Source: Verticillium longisporum
Lineage: Eukaryota > Ascomycota > Sordariomycetes > Glomerellales > Plectosphaerellaceae
NCBI GenBank assembly: GCA_019188255.1
Contig: JAETXT010000003.1
Coordinates: 620,001 to 684,000, forward strand
Length of the DNA stretch: 64,000 nt
Direction of reading: 5' to 3'
The notes beneath the pieces are model-generated. The model made no database searches. It had not been told where the DNA came from and saw only the letters and a list, made by a program, of their open reading frames with translations. Position 1 is the first letter of the stretch, and the number at the start of each line of letters is the position of its first letter. Position numbers and translations under genes: made by a program. Positions 24,586-34,820 of this stretch are shown one piece after another.

Positions 24586-26210
24586 ATGCCGAGGTACTTC
24601 GTTCAAGCTCCATAGGATCAATTACTATTGCTTACACCAGACAACAGGGAGATAATCACAATTCAGGCCGGCCAGTGCGGCAACAGCAGTCAGTTACCCC
24701 GCCATTGACCGCGTTTGGGCCGCGAGCCTCATACCACCAGGAGGTACATGCTAACGATTCTGCAGTTGGCAGTCAGTTCTGGCAGCAACTATGTCAGGAA
24801 CATGGCATCAGTCAAGACGGAAACCTTGAAGACTTCGCGACCGAGGGTGGCGATCGAAAAGATGTCTTTTACTATCAGAGCGACGACACGAGATACATTC
24901 CAAGAGCCATTCTCATCGATCTTGAACCACGCGTCATCAATGGTATACAGACAGGACCCTACAAAAACATATACAATCCCGAAAACTTCTACGTCAGCAA
25001 AGATGGTGTGGGTGCAGCCAACAACTGGGGTGACGGCTACCAGACTGGCGAGAAGGTGTTTGAGGACATCATGGAGATGATTGACCGTGAGGCTGATGGT
25101 AGCGATTCGCTCGAAGGCTTCATGATGTTGCACTCCATCGCAGGTGGCACTGGATCTGGACTTGGCTCGTTTCTCCTCGAACGTCTGAATGACCGATTCC
25201 CTAAGAAGATCATACAGACGTACTCCGTCTTCCCCGACACAACGAACGCTGGCGATGTCGTCGTTCACCCCTACAACAGCGTGTTGGCCATGCGACGTTT
25301 AACACAGAATGCGGACTCTGTGGTGGTGCTTGACAACGGTGCGTTGTCAAGGATCGCCGCCGACAGACTGCACGTCCACGAGCCGTCCTTTGCGCAAACT
25401 AATCAACTTGTACGTCATGTTTGCCTCCAGCGCAAGGCGCCATGCTGACCTGCTAGGTTTCCACTGTCATGTCTGCGAGCACCACGACCTTGAGATACCC
25501 TGGCTATATGCACAACGACCTTGTCAGCATCCTAGCCTCCCTCATCCCGACCCCACGCTGTCACTTCCTGATGACATCCTACACACCGTTTACTGGCGAC
25601 CAAGTCGAGCAGGCAAAGACTGTTCGGAAGACCACAGTGCTGGACGTGATGAGGCGGCTTCTTCAACCTAAGAACAGGATGGTGTCGACGCAACCTGGGA
25701 AGAAGAGCTGTTACATCTCTATTCTCAACGTCATTCAAGGCGAAGTCGACCCGACTGATGTCCACAAGAGTCTTCTTCGCATCCGAGAGCGAAGATTGGC
25801 AACCTTTATTCCATGGGGTCCTGCAAGTATTCAGGTCGCATTAACAAAACGAAGCCCCTACATTCCAATGGCACACCGCGTTAGCGGACTGATGCTAGCT
25901 AACCACACGAGCATTGCCACGGTACGTCCGCACATGTTGCTATCCAAATATGCTACAAGGTCGTCTAGCTAATGAACCGCAGCTGTTCAAACGAATCGTC
26001 AAGCAGTTTGATGGCATGCGGAAACGAAATGCCTTCATGGAGGGCTACAAGAAAACGGCTCCATTCGCAGAGAACCTCAACGAATTCGACGAGTCTCGTC
26101 AGGTGGTGCAGGACCTGATCCAGGAATATGAGGCGGCCGAGGACGCTAATTACCTGAACCCTGAAGCAGAAATCCCAACTTCTGCAGAGACAGACAAGAG
26201 ATTGGGCTGA
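24586..26210 (+). CDS. Gamma-tubulin
   Basis: Nucleates microtubules at spindle pole bodies as part of the gamma-tubulin complex. Five exons: 24586-24593, 24648-24688, 24766-25409, 25457-25921 and 25983-26210; 461 residues. The first exon holds only 8 bases (ATGCCGAG), and the second only 41; together they restore the conserved start [22 protein letters not shown]. The GTP-binding loop [32 protein letters not shown], and the gamma-type C-terminus ([23 protein letters not shown]) are clear. Introns are 54, 77, 47 and 61 bases; intron 2 carries a CTAAC branch point. The gamma rather than alpha/beta assignment rests on [15 protein letters not shown] and the short acidic tail. No defect seen. Confidence 0.95.
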
Positions 26211-26715
26211 GGATCCTGAGGAGAAAGCGTCGTGTAACTTAGTGGGGATGGCGCGCCAAGAATGAAGGCATGACATGATTGTACCTGAGCGCTTTGATAT
26301 GACAAGTTTTCCGGCATCTTCCATTGGGAGAGTTAGGCGTTTGGGGCTAGAGCATCCGTACCTGGGATCGCGACACGAGGGCAATGGCCTGAAAGGATCT
26401 GTTTGACAAACCATGCGCGCCATTCTGTGCTTCAGCTAGTGATGACCTTGAGACGCGTGGATGATGTGTGGAGCTGTGATCTGATAGGAGTGTTTGCTCC
26501 CAGCCGACCCACGGATCGCGATCTTTCTGTACACCAGTCTTGCCTGCCGAGGAGCCTTCAAGCGCGGAAATGGATACCAAAATTCTTCTGACTACACTGG
26601 ATACTCCACTTGCACAAGGTACCTGCGAGGGCAACGCATCTACAGGAGTCCAAAGTGTGACACTTCTCCACAGATCGAGGATCGGTATGGTTTCCGTCGA
26701 ATCTGACTTCATTCT
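26211..26715. other. Intergenic region
   Basis: 3' flank of gamma-tubulin and distal upstream DNA of the next gene. No gene supported. Confidence 0.5.
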
Positions 26716-26732
26716 TGACGTCATTGACGTCA
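26716..26732. promoter_or_regulatory. Two perfect CRE/ATF palindromes separated by one base
   Basis: TGACGTCA occurs at 26716-26723 and again at 26725-26732. This is the consensus for CREB/ATF-type bZIP factors (Atf1 in fungi, a target of the HOG/Sty1 stress kinase). The pair lies about 40 bases upstream of a TATA-like element and 240 bases upstream of a small gene. Confidence 0.85.
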
Positions 26733-26771
26733 GCGGGGTCTGGGAGCTTTGGAGCTCAGGCTACCTGCTTC

Positions 26772-26778
26772 ATATAAG
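26772..26778 (+). promoter_or_regulatory. TATA-like element
   Basis: The string catataag sits 40 bases downstream of the tandem CRE and about 195 bases before the ATG at 26970, a spacing compatible with a core promoter followed by a leader with an intron. Confidence 0.55.
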
Positions 26779-26916
26779 AAGAATCTTTAAGAAGACCATT
26801 TCCTCTTATTGATTGATACATCACACATCCATACCACCATCAAACCCTGCTGTTATCTCCGTCCCTGAATACCAAACACCCACTACTTCTCGCATTACCC
26901 CCAACAACAACAATCA

Positions 26917-26961
26917 GTATGTCTGCCTGAATTCTGCCGCCGTTCGTATCCTTCTTAACAG
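26917..26961 (+). other. Probable 5' leader intron carrying a three-codon upstream ORF
   Basis: GTATGT at 26917 and TTAACAG ending at 26961 frame a 45-base intron just before the coding start. Inside it, ATG TCT GCC TGA (26919-26930) is a tiny upstream ORF that would be present only in unspliced mRNA. Confidence 0.5.
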
Positions 26962-26969
26962 TCGTAGAA

Positions 26970-27251
26970 ATGACGAACATGCATGTTCCCAAGGGCGATA
27001 AGATCGAGGAGACCCGCGCCAACCTCCCCCTCCCCGAGCAGCCCCCTGTCGCCTCCGATTGGCAATCCGCCGACGCATCCAAGGTCAACGTCGGCAGCGG
27101 CGGCGATGCTGAGGCTGACATCGGAACTGGTTCTGCCGCGCAGGCAGGTCTCCGCGAACCCACCTCCAAGAACGACGCGGATTTGAGCAACGTCGGACGT
27201 CAAGGCAAGGACAACCTGAGCGGCCCCCCCAAGGATGCTGCTGCGAAATGA
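26970..27251 (+). CDS. Small conserved fungal protein, probably stress-induced
   Basis: A single exon of 93 residues beginning MTNMHVPKGDKIEETRANLP. It is hydrophilic, rich in Gly, Asp, Ala and Ser, and has no signal peptide, membrane segment or cysteine, so it is likely cytosolic and partly disordered. The pattern (GDKIE..RANLPLPE.PP.ASDW.SAD...VNVGSGG) resembles small proteins seen widely in filamentous ascomycetes without known function, as I recall them; I cannot name a family. The upstream tandem CRE and TATA element point to strong, regulated expression, possibly under osmotic or oxidative stress. That role is inference from the promoter, not from the protein. Confidence 0.75.
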   Translation: MTNMHVPKGDKIEETRANLPLPEQPPVASDWQSADASKVNVGSGGDAEADIGTGSAAQAGLREPTSKNDADLSNVGRQGKDNLSGPPKDAAAK

Positions 27252-28625
27252 GGTTGAGTAGGACCAGGAGTAGGACAGCGTTTGTCTTTTTAAAGTTATC
27301 ATGACTAGATGATCAATCCAACAACGTCAATCTAACGATGTACCAATATTCACTCATCATGACTTTCTTCCTGCCTATTGCTTTTAATTCATGATGCATG
27401 TGTATGATGACTCGTCCACGAGTACAGTTCAGATAATGTGCCTCGGGGCTGATAATGCGGCCATTCAAGAATTGTGAGTATGTATCAATGCATGGAATTC
27501 ACTACATCAAGCTCTGCATCCGGGAGATTATCATTCACAACAGTGGTCATGGGACTCAGTGGATATTCTCAAGAGTATCCCCAAATACGGTTCTCACCCC
27601 CTGATTCAAAGTCAACCCGGATACAGGCAGGAGTTCTCAACAAGGTAGGCGCTCACTCGAGCCCACAGATATTTGAAGGAACCCGAAGACGCTCAAGCAT
27701 ATCTTGCCCAGATTGACGACACTGGTGAAGAATTGCCAGGCAGCGGTTGAGCAAAACAAAGGGTACTCTTGATATTTCCGCTACCTATTCCGGAACTGAC
27801 GCATCTCGCCTGCCATTTTCCGTACCCCTGACAAAAAATCCTCAAACCAGCCCAGCATTGGTCACCCCACGCGCTTTCACCCAGGAAAAGCTTTTCAGCG
27901 TCTTCCTCATAGGCTTTGGAGTGCATAACAACGTATTGAAAGCGCCTTCTTCCGTCCAGAACTAAGAGCCCCGTTCAACAAATACCCAAACTAAAACGAC
28001 TTTCCTTTATCTTGGTCTTTCTTCTTAGTCGAGTTGGCTTCCAAGGTGTCGTGGTATAGAAACCCTCTTTTCCAGAAGTGAGCATGCAATTTACACCCCT
28101 TTACTTATGTTGATATCCTCATGTATTGATACAAAGGGCTGGGTTCAAGAAGTCCATGCCATCAAGCATCGCGTCCCTTTGCCATCCATCATTGGTTCCG
28201 CCTACGGATACGTTCAGACGAAGCCTCCTCTTCAGAAGCACGCTTCTTCAAAGATAACGATTAAGTCCACCTGCTTCATTCGAAAAAGGTTCATTCTTTC
28301 ACCCATTTGGATACTTCAGGTACCTGCCTGGTATATCTACTTTACCAAAGGACACAAAGTAGGTGTTCATTGAGGTGCTATCTGTGAGGCAAGACCTGGT
28401 TGTACCTTGCACCTTCCCAGCCTCAAAGCCCTCCGCCTCTACCCACATCTAAGGCCTACCAGTTGATTCATTGAATTTTCTCCCACAGCCAGAAACCCTC
28501 AATCGTCATATCTGGCTGACTTGCCCTGCTACCTAACCCCGCCTACCGAAAGCCCACCTATCCAACAGGTGGCCAAACGTCTCGGGAAGCATTCTCCACA
28601 GCGCGAAAGCTGCCCCCAGCTAAAA
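27252..28625. other. Intergenic region
   Basis: 1.37 kb between the small protein gene and the 886-residue gene. No convincing gene or repeat. Pyrimidine-rich DNA near 28470-28620 probably belongs to the downstream promoter. Confidence 0.5.
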
Positions 28626-31476
28626 ATGGCGACTAATATCGAGTTCGAAAATGCCATCAGAAATGCTATGCTGGTAGGTCCTGTGCCGCTGGAGGTGCTA
28701 TTCTATGGTCGTCTGCTGTCTCCGACGAGGCAGACCACTGGCCAGGTCGTTCTTCAGAGCTGACAGGTTAAGCAGAGTGACCTCGGCCTCAGCCGCAATG
28801 ATGAGCTCCCCATGGAGAATTTTCATGATAGAAAGATCACTTATGATCCTGGACGTCGCGCATCACGCGCCGTAGGAAAGACTGCCAACTCGGCGTGGAA
28901 AGGTATGTCGCTCCTGACGACCTTTTTGATTAGTCTAACCACTCGAAGCTGTCGGAGAAAAGGGAATCGACGATGAAGAGGCTCGCAGCGTTCAAGGTCT
29001 GGCTGACCTTGGCGGCGGTCGTGTGCATGCCGCCCAGCATGACACTGAAAGCCGAGATCGTAGTGAGCGACTTAAGCAGATCAACAACCGACCCCGTCCG
29101 CAGCAACTGTAAGAACCCTCTTGAAGAAGATTTTGGCACTTGACTAACGGTCATCACAGCGGTACTTTGTCCAACATCACCAACTTTGGTGGTCTCGATC
29201 GTCCTAGAGTCCCAGTCAAGGTCTTCACTCCGAAAGACATGACGCCGTCCGACAGCGCGAATGGGAAAAATGCAACCGAAAACCGTATCGATGAGCAGAA
29301 ATCCGCGAAAAAGACCTCTGAGCATCGCGTCCACGGTGATACTAAAGCGAATCTGGCGTCCGCCCGGGTTGCCGCCGTCGTTGCTCCTCATCTACGATCA
29401 AAGGCACAGGCTGCAGAAATACTGTCGAGCAAGAACTCTCGAAAGTTGCAATCTGTCTCCCAGGCCGAGGAGCAGATATCAGACCCAAAGACGCAAGCCC
29501 AGTCTGAGCCGCAGTCTCCTCATACTAAGGTGCAAGAAACCACACAACTGTCGGTTGAGACGCAAGGCAAACCCGCCAAGACCCTTGATAGATCATCTGG
29601 TAGGGTCCTTTGGACGTGGTCTACAGACTGCAAGGCCAAGATCACCCCAGACGCTGGCTTGAAGACGGTCGACGCCAAGGTGTTGTTGAAGATGATCGAA
29701 TTTGGCAACGGCAGACAACAGGCAGGCTTCATACTACGCTATATCAACGACGCCGTTGACTGCGATATCGATGACGATGTCATACTCGTCAGGGGTAGTG
29801 AACCTCAGGCAGCGACTAGCAAATACGTCAACCTCGTATACGACATGACATCGTATCGAGCCAATAACGGCCAGCACAAAGACAACTGGTGTGACGTTTC
29901 TTTCGTGTCCGGAACCAAGAAGAAGGATATGACGCTTTTATTCGATGACGCAGAGACTATGAAAATGTTTCGTGGCGCCGCTATTGCCTTGCAGACCTCT
30001 CTGAGCATCAGCAGACTTACCCCTGAACAGAAGGTCAGCCTTCAAAATCGTCTGAATGCACAGAAAGCTTCGGCTGTGGCCTCTAAGGCTGTTGCCGGGG
30101 TTGATAGTATTGAAAGTATCCCAGACACTGCCCCAGTCAAGACCACCAATGAGGCAACGAAGTCTGCAGTTGGGCCGCCGAATCTCGCCTCAGTGAAGCC
30201 GGAAGACGGCACCAAGAACAGCACTGACATGAGGCCCAAGAACGAGGATCATGATATTTTGACTAAAGCTGGTGTTGAAAAGTCTGTCAGCGTCGCCTTC
30301 GAGGGAAACGGACAGACGCCTCAAAGCTCTCCCAGGCGCGACATCATCAAATACAGCCCGGACGCTTTGAGAAGCATGGGCAGCACCTCGACTCAGGTAA
30401 CCCCACCGCTAGAAAACTGGCAATACACCAAGTCTGTCTTGAAGGGTGGTCGTCTCAATGAGAAGCCAAAAGACTCGGAGTCTATGAAGCACGCGTCACT
30501 GAACGCAAGCCCCATAACCAGGAATCTTGCCACCCTATCGACGAGGGGTGAGGTTTTGAAGACTAAAGATTGCGGACAGCCTGAGATTGTCATTAACTTT
30601 TCAGCACCATCCACCAATATGAAAGGTATTGAGACCAGAAGTTGCAAAGTCGAACCCGAATCAAATAAGCGATTGAAGTCTAAGGCTACATTCGACTTTG
30701 CCAGCCCTCCCGGTGCCCCTACGATGCCAATTATTGTTGCCGCCAAGGCTAAGCCTGAGGTAGAGTTCAACTTCAACACTCTTCCTGTCTCACCGAACGA
30801 ACCGGCAGTCAAAGACACTGGGAACGGGGCCACGGAGAAGTTTCGTACTGCAAGCACTCCAGATGATTCTTCCACGCCCAAACTAGTGGCTGGAAGAACC
30901 TTGACAACGCCCGAGAAATCTACAGCCTTCCATCTCGAGAAGCCCAGTGAGACCAGCTGGCCTCAAATAACCAAGACCCAGGAGAACTATTCTACACCTC
31001 AGCAGGCCCCAGCAGTTACTATTCTCAAAAGTCCCACTACTCAACAATCCCACGATCAAAGTGCGATTGATAGGGAGCTTGGACAAGCCTGGTCGATGTT
31101 GTCCATGATGAATAGCCTCAGCGCGATCGATGTCGTGGAGGAGACCACCACAGTCAAGACTACCAGACGGTACGTTCTTCCTGTAGGCGGCTCTTTTCCG
31201 GGTTTGGGTCACGGCCAGATGAATGTGCCGCAGCCTGTATCCAGTGGTGTTGTGGCCGATGTGAAGAGCGTACCTGATGCAGCTACCAAGCTGTCGGGAG
31301 ACGCCCCAGTCTTCCACCCCAGTCATGGCGGCACTTTTCAGGGTGCACCTGCCCAGGGATCCCATGTGGGTGCCAAGAGTCAGCAGCAGCACAAAGGACT
31401 CGCCAACTCGAAGTATGCACAGCCCACACAAGGCTTCAGCCACGCGGGCCGATTCACAGGAACTATGCACGAGTAG
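28626..31476 (+). CDS. Unrecognised 886-residue protein
   Basis: Four exons: 28626-28673, 28767-28902, 28949-29108 and 29160-31476. All introns (93, 46 and 51 bases) have GT-AG ends and agree in phase; intron 2 has a CTAAC branch point. I do not recognise the family. Residues 1-120 are charged and hydrophilic (MATNIEFENAIRNAML, ITYDPGRRASRAVGK). A compact, possibly folded block follows at about 260-400 (RVLWTWSTDCKAKITPD, FILRYINDAVDCDIDDD, DMTLLFDDAETMKMFRGAAIALQ). The rest is long, low-complexity Ser/Thr/Pro/Lys-rich sequence, probably disordered, ending in a Gly/Gln/His-rich tail. No signal peptide or membrane segment is visible, so a nuclear or cytosolic location is likely. No neighbour suggests a function. 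Confidence 0.7.
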
Positions 31477-31903
31477 ACCGCGGCGGATGTGAAAGTGAAC
31501 GACGAGTAGCATCAGAGTGTCGGCAGTGATTTGGGTCGGGAGGGGGGTAGTGTTGGAGGACTACTCTCTGAGTGAGATGGAGCAAGAGGAACGCGACAAT
31601 GACGATGGATGCGAGAAGGCGGCCTTGAATGGGATTCTCGCATAGACTAGCGACTGAAGCTGGTGATTGGCACCAGACGGGGAGACCCGTTGGCTTTCGA
31701 GTATTTGATGAGGCGTTTGGAGGCTTTAAAAAATGGGAGGCTTGTGCCGAAGATCCGGTCGAATACTGCGGCGTAGGTAGTTCCATAAGGGATTATAGAT
31801 CGCTTCTATCATGCTGGGCGAGTTTCTATCTCTGGTCTAAAAAATGGTTGTCATGATATGGGCATTCTTTTGCTCATCGTCCAGTGTTGGTGTGCTTCCC
31901 ACC
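31477..31903. other. Convergent intergenic region
   Basis: 3' flanks of the 886-residue gene and of the P-loop kinase. Nothing else seen. Confidence 0.5.
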
Positions 31904-32766
31904 TCACTCGTGCACCCAGCTGCCGTCCTCCCGGCTGACGATGACCTCGTGGACGTCGAGGCGGTGGTCGACAATCTCCCTGCCGTTGACGAGGTCATTC
32001 TCGCGAGCGCGCCTGTCTGCGTCGGCCTCGTCGCTGGCGATGCCAGCGCGGACGTGTCGCTTGACGAGACGCCGGCGCGCCACGTCAAAATCGACGTCCA
32101 CGAACCACAGCTCGTCCATGAGGGCGGCGGTATCGCGCCACACGGGGCGGTCGAGAGCGACGTAGTTGCCCTCGAAGACGACGATGCGGTGTGCCGGGTC
32201 GACGGCGATGTCGTCCTCCCTCGGGTCCTTGATGGCGTGGTCGAAGCTCGGGGCGCGGATGGTGGGCGTGCGCGGCGTCAGGGGCGCGCGCAGGGCGCGG
32301 ACGAGGGCGAGAAAGGCCTCGCCGTTGAAGGTGTAGACTGCGCCGCGGCGGGCGTGGGCCTCGGCCGGGTTGGGCAGCGTCGACAACTGGGCGCGCGTCA
32401 GATGGTAGCCGTCCATGGGGACAAAGGCGGCCGGGGCCGAGACTGGGGGGGCTGAGGAAGAGGGTGAGGAGGTGGAGGCGGCTGCTGCTGCTGCTGCTGC
32501 TGCTGCGAGGGCGTTGAGCCGGGTTGTGATGATGCCGGAGAGGGTCGTCTTGCCGGAGCCGGGGATGCCGCCTATGGCGATGACTTAGGGGAGAAATGTC
32601 AGTGCATCTCTGCTTTGTGGTGGTTATTTTGGCGGGATGCGTTGCTGTCAGGCGAGGCGAGTTTGGTGGTTGGGGGGAGGGATGACGTACGTAGTCGTTG
32701 GTTTGGTGGTGTGGACTGGTATTTCTCCCAGGCTTTGGAGACCAGGTGGTCGACTTGAGATTCCAT
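31904..32766 (-). CDS. P-loop kinase of the uridine kinase/phosphoribulokinase family (YFH7-like)
   Basis: Probably phosphorylates a small metabolite such as a nucleoside or vitamin-like compound; the substrate is unknown. Exons 32766-32691 and 32583-31904 give 251 residues. The 107-base intron starts GTACGT and ends CTAAG, and joins NQRL to LIAIGGIPGSGKTTLSG, which carries the Walker A loop GIPGSGKT. The substrate-site motif MDGYHL follows, then FEGNYVALD and an arginine-rich lid (RRLVKRHVRAGIASDEADADRRARENDL). Between Walker A and MDGYHL is an unusual insert of eleven alanines followed by Ser/Pro-rich sequence, encoded partly by a GCT/GCA triplet repeat. Fungal homologues are often listed as panthothenate or uridine kinase-like; YFH7 is the closest named relative I can think of. 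Confidence 0.82.
32479..32506 (-). repeat. Triplet repeat encoding poly-Ala in the P-loop kinase
   Basis: On the plus strand a run of (ctg) triplets, gctgctgctgctgctgctgctgctgc, encodes alanines on the minus strand within the kinase gene. It keeps frame. Confidence 0.85.
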
Positions 32767-33481
32767 AATTGTAGCTGATAGGCAATGGCAAGCTTTTGAG
32801 GGAGGAGGACGTTCGATGCGCTTTAGTTGACTGGAGCTTGTGGGTAAACGAGGACTGATGGCTCATTGGCGATTGATGAGGATGAGAGCGGTTTCGGGGT
32901 CGTGAGAAGCTATAGTGGGTCACAGGCTGAGTGACATAAGGCATACGGAAGACTGTCCATGAACACCGACCGGGGCTGTCTGTGGGTTACGGGCTACGCT
33001 GATCTGGCAGCTTGACTGGCGAGTGCGGGGCCGTTGGGATGGCTTGAGTCGCCGTTGATTTTCACTCTGCTGGACCCCATCTCGGCGACTGGTGATGGCG
33101 TGGGGGGACCAACGACAGGGGTACGAATCTTGTCTCTTTGCTCGTCATCATGGATGCAACATGTTGATGCCTGCTTGGTGCAGCTACCTTAGCTTACCTT
33201 GTTAGGTAAGGTAGGTACAGATGCATCTCGGGTATACTGTCAATGCCCGAGGACCTGCCTAGAGACCTACCTGCTGCACCCAAGTACAGTGCATACCCAG
33301 GGAGGTGTGATAGGTCCCTGTTGTAGCTGACACATTTCATGGCAGACAAACGAGGTACATCAGGGAGGGCAACTATTAAAGAACATAGACACCCCGTGCT
33401 AATTTTGCCTCGTCTCAGGGACGCATTCGAAGCGGCCATTGCCAACTCTCATTGCTTTTGTTACTCATAGGCTCGACCACG
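32767..33481. other. Divergent intergenic region with inverted repeat
   Basis: Promoters of the P-loop kinase (leftward) and the Gfo/Idh gene (rightward). Contains the inverted repeat at 33194-33211 and several further copies of TACCT/AGGTA. No gene supported. Confidence 0.5.
33194..33211. repeat. Inverted repeat CTTACCT-N4-AGGTAAG
   Basis: Seven-base perfect arms around a four-base loop (ttgtta centre). It sits among several direct and inverted copies of TACCT/AGGTA between about 33185 and 33290. Similar short motifs recur near 38045-38090, 42990 and 43220. Confidence 0.8.
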
Positions 33482-34714
33482 ATGATCGCGGTAGCATTGC
33501 TTGGTGGTGGCATTTTTGCTCGAGAGCGTACGTGAACCCGCAGAGGCCATCCCAACCCTTTGCACTGGAGTCCTCTTCTCGCTGGCCATTGCCAAGAACC
33601 CAGATCATCTTCTCAGTACGTTCTTCCAGGCCAAACGCCTCCTAACGCAACATGACAGAATATGTACCAGCCATCCGAGACTCCCCATCTCTCACCCTGC
33701 GAGCCGTTTACTCTCGATCCGAAAAGACAGCCGCCGCCGTCTCGGCTGAGGTCGAGCCCAGGCCAGACATCTACTATGACAGCCCCGACAAGGAAAAATC
33801 CTCGCTCGACGATCTCTTGTCCCGCGCCGACATATTTGCCGTCATCATCTGTCTCCCGATTCCTGTGCAGGCGGGCATCGTCCGCCGCGCCCTGGCGGCA
33901 GGCAAGCACGTCCTCAGCGAGAAGCCCATTGCGCGCGACGTCGCAACGGCGAGCGCCCTCATCGCCTGGCATGTGAGCCGGCCGGGCACGCCCGTCTGGG
34001 CCGTTGCCGAGAACTTCCGCTTCAACGAGAGCCTGCAGTACGCCGCCGACAGGCTGCGCGACATCGGGGGGCGGCTGGTGACGTTTCGGCTGGCCTTTTA
34101 CACGTGTATTAAGAAGGACAACAAGTACTACCAGACTGAATGTGAGCACCTTAACTTCGCAACTTTTACTCACAGAGCCAATCTGACGAGGCGTCCGAGA
34201 AATAGGGCGCCGAACTCCGGATTTCCAGGGCGGCTTCCTTCTCGACGCGGCCGTGCATTTCATTGCCTCGCTTCGGCTTTTACTGTGCGCGACGGGAGAC
34301 ACGATTAATAGGGTCATGGCAGCTTCTGCGCTCCTCCAGGAGCACCTAGTCCCCGTGGATACAATCCATGCCGTCGCCTTGACAGAATCCGGCCGCAGCG
34401 GCACCATCAGCCTCTCTTATGGCATAGAGCCCAGGTCTGACCTCGAGATCGTCATTATTACAACAAGGGGCTCCGTCACCTGGACGCCGGTGAAAGTTCA
34501 AGTAACCACTGTAACGGGCCTGGTGAACGAGGTCAAGGAATTCATCTACGACAATGCCGTGAGGGCCGAAATTGAGGCCTTTTGTAGGAGCCTGCCAAGT
34601 GGAGTGCCTGATCAGCTGCAAACACCCTTGGAGGCATTGGAAGATCTGAAGATTCTGCAAGCTCTTCTCGAGTCCGGAGAACTCAGTGGAACTCCCAGAG
34701 ACATCAATAGCTAG
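33482..34714 (+). CDS. Gfo/Idh/MocA-family NAD(P)-dependent oxidoreductase
   Basis: Rossmann-fold dehydrogenase acting on a sugar or related alcohol; the substrate is unknown. Exons 33482-33527, 33659-34141 and 34206-34714 give 345 residues. Junction 1 (GTACGT donor, CTAAC branch point) joins GGGIFARE to QYVPAIRD, and junction 2 joins YYQTE to WRRTPDFQGGFLLDAAVH, both in phase. The nucleotide-binding ALLGGGIFA is at the N-terminus, and the family's EKP motif is in LSEKPIARD. FQGGFLLDAAVH is the second-domain active-site strand with its histidine. The nearest named relative in my knowledge is yeast YMR315W. It lies at the left edge of the putative polyketide locus and could reduce a sugar or the polyketide; membership is uncertain. 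Confidence 0.85.
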
Positions 34715-34820
34715 GATAGAACCTCCGTTCACTGGGATATGCATGTAGAATAAAGAGAGGAAAAGAACTTCATTTATGTTGGGACCTCAAAATGAAGAGT
34801 GGAACAGTCAGTCGAAAAGG

